From Clostridiales bacterium DTU072 (GTDB lineage Bacteria > Bacillota > Clostridia > Christensenellales > DTU072): 46,007 nucleotides of DNA. Where the stretch lies: positions 1 to 46,007 of the forward strand of contig LFSG01000063.1 in assembly GCA_001512685.1 (NCBI GenBank). Reading direction: 5' to 3'. The position numbers and the translations under genes are program-made. This document shows, piece after piece, positions 7,937 through 19,291 of the stretch (the first letter of the stretch is position 1; the number at the start of each line of letters is the position of its first letter). The notes beneath the pieces were generated by a model. That model searched no databases. It saw only the letters and a list, made by a program, of their open reading frames with translations, and was not told the origin of the DNA.

Positions 7937-8689
7937 ATGAAAATATTTTATTTTAGCGCAACCGGCAATTCTTTGTCGGTTGCCAAACAATTATCCGACG
8001 GCAAAGCCGAAGTAATAAATATCGCCGCCTTTGACCAAAATACGGCGGAAGACCATTCCATAGGAATTGTCTTTCCCGTATTTTGTTATGATATTCCCCT
8101 TATAGTCAAAAGGTTTCTGCTTAATACGGCGCTTAAATCCCCTTACATATGGGCGGCGGCGACTTGCGGCTCCACCGTAGGATATTCCTTTGTCACAATC
8201 AACAAATTGCTGAAAAAAAGAGGTCAAAAGCTGTCTTACTGCAAAAAGATAGTTTTGCCGGACAGCTGCATAGCTTTCAAAACGCCTCTTGACAAACAGC
8301 CTCAAATGCTGTCCGCGCAAAAGGATATTGTCAAAAAAATATCTCAAGACATTGCCGCCAAAACCGAAAACCCTGTGTTCAAGGACAAGCTTTTGCCCAT
8401 AAACGGCGCGGCTTGGTGGGGGATGAAAAATATTTTCGGCATTAAAAACAAAAGAGTGAATGCCGACTGCGACAAATGCGGCGTTTGCGTAAGGATATGC
8501 CCCGTCAAAAATATCGAAATGCGCGACAAACCTGTTTTTATAAATAAAGACTGCGAAAATTGTTTTGCCTGCATACAGTGGTGTCCGAAAAGGGCGATAA
8601 GCTTCGGCAAGCTCAAAATAGACGACGCCTCAAAATACAATCACCCCGATATTACTTTGCAGGAAATGCTGAAAAACAATCAATCGTAA
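7937..8689 (+). CDS. EFR1-type flavodoxin plus 2[4Fe-4S] ferredoxin fusion protein
   Basis: Protein of 250 residues. Residues 1-150 form a flavodoxin-like domain that opens MKIFYFSATGNSL, with the FMN phosphate loop SATGNS at 7-12. Residues 175-225 hold two ferredoxin motifs, CDKCGVCVRICP and CENCFACIQWCP, each with the CxxCxxCxxxCP spacing for a [4Fe-4S] cluster. The protein should move electrons between flavin and iron-sulfur partners in the cytoplasm; its partner is unknown. It begins 10 bp after the glucosidase stop with only a weak GGA ribosome site, so it is probably read from the glucosidase transcript. Its last 10 bp overlap the end of truA on the other strand, and a terminator for it seems to lie inside truA. 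Confidence 0.88.
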   Translation: MKIFYFSATGNSLSVAKQLSDGKAEVINIAAFDQNTAEDHSIGIVFPVFCYDIPLIVKRFLLNTALKSPYIWAAATCGSTVGYSFVTINKLLKKRGQKLSYCKKIVLPDSCIAFKTPLDKQPQMLSAQKDIVKKISQDIAAKTENPVFKDKLLPINGAAWWGMKNIFGIKNKRVNADCDKCGVCVRICPVKNIEMRDKPVFINKDCENCFACIQWCPKRAISFGKLKIDDASKYNHPDITLQEMLKNNQS

Positions 8690-9414
8690 ATGACATCTTT
8701 AAGATAAAGGGCGCGGGCGGGAAAGGTCTTGCCCGCTTTTTTTCTGTCCCCCGTTTCAAGCGCTTGTTTGATATCCTCCAAGCTCAGCTTGCCTTTGCCC
8801 AAAAAAACCAAAGCGCCCGCGATAATCCTTACCATGTTGTACAAAAATCCGTTGCCTTCTATTTCCAAAAAAATTTCGTCGTTTTTTTGCTCAAGCTCTA
8901 TGCGGTGAATGGTCCTTACCGTGTTTTTTATTCCGCTTCTCGCCGAACAAAAAGCCTTGAAGTCATGTTCCCCCGTCAGCATGGCCCCGCCTTTTTTCAT
9001 TATCTCAAAATCTATGGGCGGTATGACCTGCGCGTAATAATCGTCTCTTATGGGGCTGGATATGCGGGACACATAAAATTTATACAAATAAATTTTTCTT
9101 TTGGCGCTGTACAGCGCGTGAAAATCTTTATCCTTTTTTTCTATGCCTTTTATTCTGATGTCTTTGGGCAGCATGGTGTTTACGGCCAAAGGTATTTTGT
9201 GCATTTGTATGCCGCTGTTTGTGTCAAAATGCGCCTTTTGGTTGACGGCGTGCACTCCGCTGTCCGTTCTGCCGCTGCCGTAAATCTTTATGTCCTCTTT
9301 GAGCAAAAAAGACAGTTTTTCCTCAAGAATTTGCTGAATGGACAAAGCGTTTTTTTGGTTTTGCCAGCCGCTGTAATTTTTACCGTTATACTCTATCGTT
9401 ATGAGATATCTCAT
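8680..9414 (-). CDS. truA: tRNA pseudouridine(38-40) synthase TruA
   Basis: Converts uridines 38-40 of the tRNA anticodon stem-loop to pseudouridine. The protein has 244 residues. The catalytic Asp51 lies in GSGRTDSGVHAVNQK, and the start MRYLITIEYNGKNYSGWQ is the usual TruA beginning. I chose this ATG (9412-9414) because an in-frame extension upstream runs back into ecfT and has no family similarity. The gap to the ecfT stop is 2 bp, so truA is the last gene of the ecfA1-ecfA2-ecfT-truA operon, a classic Firmicutes arrangement. In Bacillus, rplM-rpsI follow truA; here they lie 35 kb away next to dnaA. Confidence 0.96.
   Translation of the reverse strand: MRYLITIEYNGKNYSGWQNQKNALSIQQILEEKLSFLLKEDIKIYGSGRTDSGVHAVNQKAHFDTNSGIQMHKIPLAVNTMLPKDIRIKGIEKKDKDFHALYSAKRKIYLYKFYVSRISSPIRDDYYAQVIPPIDFEIMKKGGAMLTGEHDFKAFCSARSGIKNTVRTIHRIELEQKNDEIFLEIEGNGFLYNMVRIIAGALVFLGKGKLSLEDIKQALETGDRKKAGKTFPARALYLKDVIYD
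8713..8743 (+). terminator. Terminator for the plus-strand gene, inside truA
   Basis: GCGGGC at 8713-8718 pairs with GCCCGC at 8731-8736; weaker inner pairs are possible. Seven T residues follow (8737-8743). This is a good plus-strand intrinsic terminator placed within the 3' coding part of truA, which is transcribed the other way. Confidence 0.62.
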
Positions 9415-9416
9415 GG

Positions 9417-10226
9417 TTAAACCCCCGGATAGAACCTCAGCAAAATAATTACCCCCATAAACAATAAGCATGCCACGCTTGCCACCAAATCCCTGTAGCC
9501 GAACTTAAGCTCCTTCATTTTAGTGCGGTTGGGGGTGGCGTTATAGCATCTGGCATCCAGCGCCAGCGCCAATTCGTCCGCCCTGCGGAAAGCCGACACA
9601 AATAAAGGAATCAATATGGGCAAAAGCGCCTTGGCTCTGGCAATCAGTCCGCCGCTGTCAAAAGCCGCCCCCCTTGCCTTTTGCGCCATGATTATTTTAT
9701 CTATTTCCTCCATCAGCGACGGAATAAACCTTAAGGCTATGCTCATTATTATGGCCACGTCATGCACGGGAAATTTGACTACTTTAAGCGGCGACATCAA
9801 GCTTTCCATGCCGTCGGTTAAATTCATGGGCGTGGTGGTAAGCGTTACCAAAGTCGTTCCTATAACCAAAAAAAGCAGTCTGAGCGCCATTTTTGCCGAA
9901 AAAATAAGCCCCTCGTCGGTAATCCTTATTACCCAAAATTGCAAAAGCGGGCTGCCCTCCCTATAAAAAAGGATATTTATGGCCGCCGTAAGCATTACCA
10001 AAAACAATATGGCCTTTACGCTTTTCAAAACGCTTCTGAGCGGCACGCGGGCGACCAAAATCAATATGGCAAGGAAAAGGAACACCGCAAGGTAGCTGTA
10101 AAAGCTTACGCATAAAAACACCGTTACTATATACAGTATGGACAGCAATATCTTTGCCCTCGGATCCATGCGGTGTATGAAGCTGTCGCCGGGATAATAT
10201 TGTCCGAAAGTGATGTCCCTACCCAT
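9417..10226 (-). CDS. ecfT: ECF transporter transmembrane (T) component EcfT
   Basis: Membrane scaffold of a group II energy-coupling factor transporter. It joins the EcfA1/EcfA2 ATPases to interchangeable vitamin- or metal-binding S proteins encoded elsewhere. The protein has 269 residues with several hydrophobic segments (about 27-60, 66-86, 106-130, 235-262). The cytoplasmic coupling helices carry the ATPase-contacting motifs AQKARGAA and ALDARCYN. The first is the classical Ala-Arg-Gly; the second reads Ala-Arg-Cys, a variant also known in Firmicutes EcfT proteins. Its start overlaps ecfA2 by 8 bp and its stop is 2 bp from truA. No S component gene is in the window. Confidence 0.95.
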   Translation of the reverse strand: MGRDITFGQYYPGDSFIHRMDPRAKILLSILYIVTVFLCVSFYSYLAVFLFLAILILVARVPLRSVLKSVKAILFLVMLTAAINILFYREGSPLLQFWVIRITDEGLIFSAKMALRLLFLVIGTTLVTLTTTPMNLTDGMESLMSPLKVVKFPVHDVAIIMSIALRFIPSLMEEIDKIIMAQKARGAAFDSGGLIARAKALLPILIPLFVSAFRRADELALALDARCYNATPNRTKMKELKFGYRDLVASVACLLFMGVIILLRFYPGV

Positions 10227-11079
10227 TGTTTCCTCTTATCTTTTGTTTTATCGCCGCCACCAGTTCTTCGGCGGTAAGCGCGTCGGTATCCAAAACCATT
10301 CCCCTTTGCGCAAGGGCGTTTTTTATTTTTACCGTAATCGGTAAATCCAGCCCCATTTCCTGCAAATCGTCTTTTTTGAAAAGCTCTTTGGGCGGCAAGT
10401 CGTAAATCAATCTTGAATTGTTCAAAACAATTATCCTTTCGGCGTAAGCGGCTATTTCGTCCATATTGTGGCTTATCATGATTATCGTGCTTACGGCGTC
10501 GCTTTTTTTAAGCTTGGTAATAAGTTCAAGTATCTCCTTTTTGCCCGACGGATCCAGCCCCGCCGTGGGCTCGTCCAAAATAAGCGCCTTGGGCTTATAT
10601 GCCAAAACCCCGGCTATAGCCACCCTTCTTTTTTCTCCTCCCGAAATCTCAAACGGCGAACGGTCCTTTATTTCCTCAAAGTCCAATCCCACAAGCTCTA
10701 TGGCCCGCTTGGCGCTTTCGTACGCTTCTTCCTTGCTCATGCCGAAGTTTTTGGGCCCGAACATTATGTCCTTGAGCACCGTTTCCTCAAACAGCTGATA
10801 CTCGGGATATTGAAAAAGCATGCCTATTCCCTTTCTCAGCGCTTTGTAGTTTATTTTTTTTGCCGATAAATCAAAATCAAATACCGTAAGCCTGCCGTCG
10901 GCGAGCTTGATTAATCCGTTAAAATGCTGTATAAGCGTTGATTTGCCCGATCCCGTGGCGCCTATAAGCCCCACGAACTCCCCCTCGTTGACGGTAAAGG
11001 TAATATCCTTAAGCGCCGTCGTCCTATACGGGGTTTTGGGCATATATGTGTAAGACAAATTCTCCACTACAATCGACAT
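10219..11079 (-). CDS. ecfA2: ECF transporter ATPase EcfA2
   Basis: Second ATP-binding subunit of the ECF core. The protein has 286 residues. Walker A GATGSGKST is at residues 40-48; a Q-loop FQYPEYQLFEETV, the ABC signature ISGGEKRRVAIAG, Walker B ALILDEPTAGLD and the switch His in ISHNMDE follow in normal order. The QLFEETV stretch after the Q-loop and the GEKRR signature are typical of EcfA2 as opposed to EcfA1. It overlaps ecfA1 by 13 bp and ecfT by 8 bp, so the three subunits are translationally coupled. It works in the cytoplasm as a heterodimer with EcfA1. Confidence 0.96.
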   Translation of the reverse strand: MSIVVENLSYTYMPKTPYRTTALKDITFTVNEGEFVGLIGATGSGKSTLIQHFNGLIKLADGRLTVFDFDLSAKKINYKALRKGIGMLFQYPEYQLFEETVLKDIMFGPKNFGMSKEEAYESAKRAIELVGLDFEEIKDRSPFEISGGEKRRVAIAGVLAYKPKALILDEPTAGLDPSGKKEILELITKLKKSDAVSTIIMISHNMDEIAAYAERIIVLNNSRLIYDLPPKELFKKDDLQEMGLDLPITVKIKNALAQRGMVLDTDALTAEELVAAIKQKIRGNNG

Positions 11080-11900
11080 ATGCCCTCCACCAATTCGTCC
11101 ACCGTAAGACAGCTTGGTATATCGAATCCGTCTTTTTTCAGCATGTGCGATATTTTGCAGGCCACGGGCAGCTCCAATTTGGCTTCGTACACCGCTTTTT
11201 CGTTGTCAAAAACCTCTCTCGGAGAGCCGCTTGCCACTATTTCGCCTTCGTTCATGATAAAAACTTTGTCGGCGTCCACCGCTTCTTCCATATAATGCGT
11301 TATCAATATCACCGTCATGCCCTGCTCGGAGTTCAGCTTCCTGACCACATCCAGCACTTCCTCCCTCCCTTTGGGGTCAAGCATGGCCGTGGATTCGTCA
11401 AGTATAAGTATTTCGGGAAGCATGGCAAGTATGGCGGCTATGGCTATCCTTTGTTTTTGGCCGCCTGACAGCTTAAAAGGGGTGCGCTTTTTGTGGGCAT
11501 GCATATTGACGACTTGCAGCGCCCAATCCACCCTTCTTATTAACTCTTGCCTTTCCACGCCCAAATTTTCGGCTCCGAATGCTATGTCGTCTTCAATAAT
11601 GCTGGCTACCATTTGATTGTCGGGGTTTTGAAAAACCATGCCCACTTTGCTGCGAATTTCAAAAACCCTCTTTTCTTCCTTGGTGTTTATGCCGTTTATT
11701 ATCACATCTCCTTGGTCGGGAATTAAAAACGCGTTGAGCAGCTTTGCCAGCGTGGATTTGCCGCTGCCGTTATGGCCCAGCAAGACTACGAATTCTCCTT
11801 TGTTTACGGTTAAGCTTATATTTTTTACGCCCGTCGTCCTTTCGTCCGCGCTTGATTTATAGTCGTAACTAACATTCCTTAACTCTATTACCTTTTTCAT
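11067..11900 (-). CDS. ecfA1: ECF transporter ATPase EcfA1
   Basis: First gene of the ECF operon and the first ATP-binding subunit. The protein has 277 residues: Walker A GHNGSGKST (42-50), Q-loop FQNPDNQMVAS, signature LSGGQKQRIAIA, Walker B ILILDESTAMLD (Ser replaces the usual Pro after the catalytic Glu, as is common in EcfA1), and switch His in ITHYMEE. The ATG at 11898-11900 has no ribosome site. Instead, an extended -10 box (TGGTATACT) ends 7 nt upstream, so the mRNA may begin at or within a base or two of the start codon. It is transcribed divergently from the pyruvate oxidoreductase gene. Confidence 0.96.
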   Translation of the reverse strand: MKKVIELRNVSYDYKSSADERTTGVKNISLTVNKGEFVVLLGHNGSGKSTLAKLLNAFLIPDQGDVIINGINTKEEKRVFEIRSKVGMVFQNPDNQMVASIIEDDIAFGAENLGVERQELIRRVDWALQVVNMHAHKKRTPFKLSGGQKQRIAIAAILAMLPEILILDESTAMLDPKGREEVLDVVRKLNSEQGMTVILITHYMEEAVDADKVFIMNEGEIVASGSPREVFDNEKAVYEAKLELPVACKISHMLKKDGFDIPSCLTVDELVEGICRL

Positions 11901-11907
11901 GCCAAAC

Positions 11908-11916
11908 AGTATACCA
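11908..11916 (-). promoter_or_regulatory. Extended -10 promoter of the ecf operon, predicting a leaderless mRNA
   Basis: On the minus strand TGG (11914-11916) and TATACT (11908-11913) form an extended -10 element. Only 7 nt (11901-11907) separate it from the ATG. The matching -35 position is a T-rich, non-consensus TTTTTA. RNA polymerase normally starts about 7 nt past the -10 box, which would place +1 at the start codon. Confidence 0.5.
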
Positions 11917-12021
11917 TATTATTGTTAAAATAAAAAATAAATAACCGTACCTTGCAAAAAAGAAATTATATTATAGTTTCTCTATATTATTTATAATAAT
12001 ATGAAAAAGGCCGCAAAGTAT

Positions 12022-12051
12022 TTGACTATTCTTTTAATAAGCGTTTATAAT
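12022..12051 (+). promoter_or_regulatory. Promoter of the pyruvate:ferredoxin oxidoreductase gene
   Basis: TTGACT (12022-12027), an 18-nt spacer and TATAAT (12046-12051), about 97 bp upstream of the gene, in a very AT-rich gap. The leader between +1 and the ATG is about 90 nt and shows no hairpin that I recognise. Confidence 0.68.
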
Positions 12052-12130
12052 ATATTGATACGAAATTATTAATGATATATTTTTTTGCTTATACCATAAT
12101 AATGTCCGTAAGCCATTACTTTGATTATAA

Positions 12131-15640
<3,510 letters not shown>

Positions 15641-15660
15641 CGGCAAAGACAAGCGAAATA

Positions 15661-15691
15661 AAAGAGGCAATCAAACGATTGCCTCTTTTTT
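15661..15691. terminator. Bidirectional terminator between nifJ and gltX
   Basis: A perfect 12-bp stem (15661-15672 with 15677-15688), loop AAAC, then a T run on the plus strand. The A-rich left flank gives TTTTATTT on the minus strand, so it can serve both the pyruvate oxidoreductase gene and the convergent gltX. Confidence 0.88.
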
Positions 15692-15746
15692 ATAGTATTT
15701 TCATTTTAACGCTTTTGTCATAATAGCATTATTGGAAAGAATGATT

Positions 15747-17177
15747 TTATTCTATCAGTTTATAGCTGTATTCCAATCTCCTCAAGCTTTCTTCCTTGCC
15801 CAGCAATTCGGCTATTTCCACCGCCCCTCCCGGAGTGGATTCTTTTCCCGTAAGCGCCACCCTTACGCAAAACAGCATTTGTCCTTTCTTGATGCCCAAT
15901 TCCTCGCTTTTTCGGGTCAGCGCTTCCATTAACGCTTCATGGTTGAACTGAGCGTTTTTTAACGCTTCCAGCGCTCCGCCTACCGCCGTTTTTGCCACCG
16001 CGGCGTCGGTTTTCATTTTTTTGTGCTCATATAATCGGGAATCAAAAGCGCCAAACTCTTCCAAAAAGTCTATCATGCCGGGAATTTCAGACAATATCTC
16101 CACTCGATTTTGCAACAAGCCGGAAAGCTTAAGATAATCGTATTTGCCCTTGACTTTGGATTTTTCATAAAACGGCACAGCCAGCCCGTTAAACTCTTCT
16201 AAAGAAAACTCCCGCAAATATTGGGCGTTAAGCCACTTCATCTTTTGCTCGTCAAAAATGCTGGGGGATTTTGAAATGCCCGAAATGTCGAACATTTTTT
16301 CCAATTCCTCCAATGAAAGTTTTTCTTCGTTGCCCTTGGGCGACCAGCCCAGCAAGGCGATATAATTTATTATCGCTTGGGGCACATATCCTTTTTCGAT
16401 AAAGTCTTCAAAATTGGCGTCCCCGTACCTTTTGGACAGCTTCCTTTGGGCGTCCTTCATTATGGGGGGCAGGTGCAGATATTGCGGCCGCTGCCAACCG
16501 AAACTGTCGTACAGCAAGTTGTATTTGGGGGTGCTGGATAAATATTCCGTGCCTCTTATGACATAATTGATGTTCATAAGGTGGTCGTCCACCACATTGG
16601 CAAAATTATATGTGGGCATGCCGTCCGACTTTATCAGAATATGGTCTTCCAGCTCATTGTTGGGCACGCTGATATGGCCGAAGACAAGGTCTTCATAGCC
16701 GCTTTCCCCTTCGGTGGGCATATTTTGCCTGATAACATAAGGAACGCCTAAGTCAAGCTTTTGCTTTATTTCCTGCTCTGTCAAGCGCGAACATTTTTTG
16801 TCGTACCTTTTTATGCCTTTTTCGTCCACCAAGGAATCCAATCTTTCTTTGTCGCAAAAGCAATAGTAAGCTCCCCCTCTTTCTATAAGCTCTTTGGCGT
16901 ATTTAAGGTATATGTCTTTTCTTTGGCTCTGTATATAAGGGCCGTAATCGCCTCCGACATCAGGGCCTTCGTCGTATTTTATGCCCGCTTTTTTTAAGGT
17001 GGCGTATATCTTTTCTACGGCGCCTTCCACAAACCTTTCGGCGTCGGTGTCCTCTATTCTGAGAATAAATTTTCCGTTATGCTTTTTGGCGAACAAATAC
17101 GCGTAAAGAGCCGTCCGCAAATTGCCGATATGCATAAAACCCGTGGGGCTGGGCGCGAATCTCGTTCTTACTTCCAT
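15747..17177 (-). CDS. gltX: Glutamyl-tRNA synthetase
   Basis: Charges tRNA-Glu with glutamate. The protein has 476 residues. The class I signature is PSPTGFMHIGN (HIGH-like at 16-19) and the KMSKS-like loop is KLSKR at about residue 246. A possible zinc site CFC..C lies near residues 107-130. No glutaminyl-tRNA synthetase is in the window, so whether this enzyme is discriminating cannot be judged here. The start has AAAAGGAGCGAAAA before ATG. In Bacillus gltX precedes cysE-cysS; here it is about 7 kb away, on the other strand. The gap to the next divergent gene is 97 bp. Confidence 0.97.
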   Translation of the reverse strand: MEVRTRFAPSPTGFMHIGNLRTALYAYLFAKKHNGKFILRIEDTDAERFVEGAVEKIYATLKKAGIKYDEGPDVGGDYGPYIQSQRKDIYLKYAKELIERGGAYYCFCDKERLDSLVDEKGIKRYDKKCSRLTEQEIKQKLDLGVPYVIRQNMPTEGESGYEDLVFGHISVPNNELEDHILIKSDGMPTYNFANVVDDHLMNINYVIRGTEYLSSTPKYNLLYDSFGWQRPQYLHLPPIMKDAQRKLSKRYGDANFEDFIEKGYVPQAIINYIALLGWSPKGNEEKLSLEELEKMFDISGISKSPSIFDEQKMKWLNAQYLREFSLEEFNGLAVPFYEKSKVKGKYDYLKLSGLLQNRVEILSEIPGMIDFLEEFGAFDSRLYEHKKMKTDAAVAKTAVGGALEALKNAQFNHEALMEALTRKSEELGIKKGQMLFCVRVALTGKESTPGGAVEIAELLGKEESLRRLEYSYKLIE

Positions 17178-17274
17178 TTTTCGCTCCTTTTATGGTTTAA
17201 TTATGTAATAGTTTATCACAATTTCATATAATAGTGTATAATATTTAATAAGATTTTGCTGAAACGGAGGCGCA

Positions 17275-18588
17275 ATGCGTTATAATTTGAATGATTCCTT
17301 AGAGTGGCTGAAGGGTTTGCTGAGAATAAGAAGCGTGGAAGATTCTCCCCTTCCCGGCTGCCCTTTCGGAAAAGGCGTCAGAGAAAGTTTGGATTATTCC
17401 CTTTCTTTACTGCGGAAACTGGGCTTTGTTACCAAAGATTTGGACGGATATTGCGGCTATGGCGAAATAGGGCAAGGCGAATTGTTCGGAATTCTGGCGC
17501 ATTTGGATGTCGTTCCCGAAGGGGAAGGCTGGAGCTATCCGCCCTTTGCCGCCGTTGAAGAAGACGGCAAAATTTACGCAAGAGGCGCCATAGACGACAA
17601 AGCGCCCTTTATCGCCTCCCTCTTCGCCATCGTGAAATTGCTGCAGGACGGCTATATCCCCAAAAAGAGAGCGCGCTTTATTTTGGGCTGCGACGAAGAA
17701 AGCGGCTGGAAATGCATTGAACGGTATAAACAAACAGAGGAAATGCCCTCTTTGGGCATATCTCCCGACGCCGATTTTCCTGTAATCAATTGTGAAAAAG
17801 GCATTGTGTATCACACGCTGGAAATGCCCTTGCCCGACGGAATTGCCGAGCTTTGCGGCGGGCAAAGAGCCAACATGGTTCCCGCTTCCGCCTTTTGCAA
17901 GGTAAAATATTCCCAACATATACTCAATAACGCGAAGGCTACGGGCGTGGACTGTCAAATTGAAAACGGCTATATCTCGCTGACGGCCAAAGGTTTTTCT
18001 TCCCACGGCAGCCACCCCGAAAAAGGCGATAACGCCCTTTATAAAATTTTCTATTGCTTAAAAGACGACTATGAGCAAATCAATGAGCTTTATCAAGCTT
18101 TCCATACCCATGACGGCAAGGCCGTCGGCCTTGATTTTCGCGACGAGGCAAGCGGCAAACTTACCCTCAACCTCGGCGTTTGCAAAATAGAAAATAAAAA
18201 GATGGTCTGCGAGCTTGATATTAGATATCCCATAAGCTATAATAAAGACGAAATAACCGACCTTCTTAACCGAAAACTGCCCTGCAAAGCCATACGGGGA
18301 TTGTATCATGACCCTTTGTATATAGACGAAAAGCATCCCCTTATTCAAACTTTGCTTTCTTCTTACGACAAGGTAATGGGCAACAAAGTTCCTTCCAAGC
18401 CTATCGTCATAGGGGGGGGAACCTATGCCAGAGCTTTGCCCGTGGGCGCCGCTTTCGGACCTTTGTTCCCGAATATGGTATCCACCATGCACGAAAAGGA
18501 TGAGTTCATATCTTTGGAGCATTACGAAAAATTGGTGGAAATATATTACCAAGCATTAAAGGAATTATGTTTTTATGAACGAAAGTGA
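17275..18588 (+). CDS. M20 family dipeptidase, Sapep/PepV type
   Basis: Metal-dependent cytoplasmic peptidase that releases N-terminal residues from dipeptides. The protein has 437 residues, a little shorter than the 465-470 usual for PepV. Metal ligands and catalytic residues can be placed: His76 and Asp78 (AHLDVVP), bridging Asp107 (GAIDDKAP), catalytic Glu141 and ligand Glu142 (GCDEESG), Asp165 (SPDADFP), and a late His in TMHEKDEF. The start has CGGAGGCGCA before ATG. A possible promoter is TTATCA (17213-17218), 18 nt, TATAAT (17237-17242). The downstream alpha/beta hydrolase gene overlaps by 14 bp, so the two form an operon. Confidence 0.92.
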   Translation: MRYNLNDSLEWLKGLLRIRSVEDSPLPGCPFGKGVRESLDYSLSLLRKLGFVTKDLDGYCGYGEIGQGELFGILAHLDVVPEGEGWSYPPFAAVEEDGKIYARGAIDDKAPFIASLFAIVKLLQDGYIPKKRARFILGCDEESGWKCIERYKQTEEMPSLGISPDADFPVINCEKGIVYHTLEMPLPDGIAELCGGQRANMVPASAFCKVKYSQHILNNAKATGVDCQIENGYISLTAKGFSSHGSHPEKGDNALYKIFYCLKDDYEQINELYQAFHTHDGKAVGLDFRDEASGKLTLNLGVCKIENKKMVCELDIRYPISYNKDEITDLLNRKLPCKAIRGLYHDPLYIDEKHPLIQTLLSSYDKVMGNKVPSKPIVIGGGTYARALPVGAAFGPLFPNMVSTMHEKDEFISLEHYEKLVEIYYQALKELCFYERK

Positions 18589-19291
18589 CAGAAATACCAT
18601 TAATGTGGGCGACATTACTTTAAGCTATTACCGTAAAGGCAACGGAAAAAAAGCGTTGATTCTGCTTCACGGCAATTCCGAAAACGCCAAAATCTTCTCC
18701 GATTATCTCAATACCGTCAGCGAAGACTATAAAGCTTACGCCATTGACTTAAGAGGACACGGCAAAAGTCAATGGGGGGAAGGCAATTTTACCATAAAAA
18801 CCATGGCTATCGATATCATGCGCTTCATAAACCAAAAGCCTTTCGATAAAGTAAGCATAGTCGGGTTTTCGGACGGGGCCAACATAGCCATGTACCTTGC
18901 CAAAATCGCCCCCGAATTGATAGACAAATTGGTTTTGATAAGCGGAAATCTGTTTGTAAAGGCTTTGGCAAAACCGTTTTTTTATAAAATCCGTTTCCGC
19001 TATAAGCTGAACAAGCCTTTCGGGTATATCATCAAAAGAGCAAGATTGAGAGCGACAAAAATGGCCCTTATGCTTGACAATATCGGAGTTTATCCCGACG
19101 ACCTCAACAATTTTGATTTCCCCGTGCTGGTCATAGACGCCCAAAACGATTTGATAGCCAAAGAGCATACTTCGCTCATTGTCCGCTCCATTCCCAACGC
19201 CAAACATATCACCATTGAGGGCGCGGACCATTTTACCATCATGAAAAACCCCCGCCTCTTTGAGGCCGTAAACCAATTCCTCAATCAATAA
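18575..19291 (+). CDS. Alpha/beta hydrolase
   Basis: Protein of 238 residues with a complete alpha/beta-hydrolase catalytic set: oxyanion-hole motif LLHGNSEN (30-37), nucleophile elbow GFSDG with Ser99, acid Asp192 (DAQNDLI) and His219 (GADHF). There is a short basic lid region (about 127-165). It has no signal peptide. Substrate cannot be read from sequence; esterase or lipase-like activity is the general expectation. It overlaps the peptidase gene by 14 bp, with AAAGGA 11 nt before its ATG. Its last 7 bp overlap the convergent amidase gene. Confidence 0.88.
   Translation: MNESDRNTINVGDITLSYYRKGNGKKALILLHGNSENAKIFSDYLNTVSEDYKAYAIDLRGHGKSQWGEGNFTIKTMAIDIMRFINQKPFDKVSIVGFSDGANIAMYLAKIAPELIDKLVLISGNLFVKALAKPFFYKIRFRYKLNKPFGYIIKRARLRATKMALMLDNIGVYPDDLNNFDFPVLVIDAQNDLIAKEHTSLIVRSIPNAKHITIEGADHFTIMKNPRLFEAVNQFLNQ

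Noticed and set aside
9415-9471. 19-residue N-terminal extension of TruA
   Set aside because: Lies inside ecfT, not family-like; the ATG at 9414 matches TruA starts and sits 2 bp from the ecfT stop.
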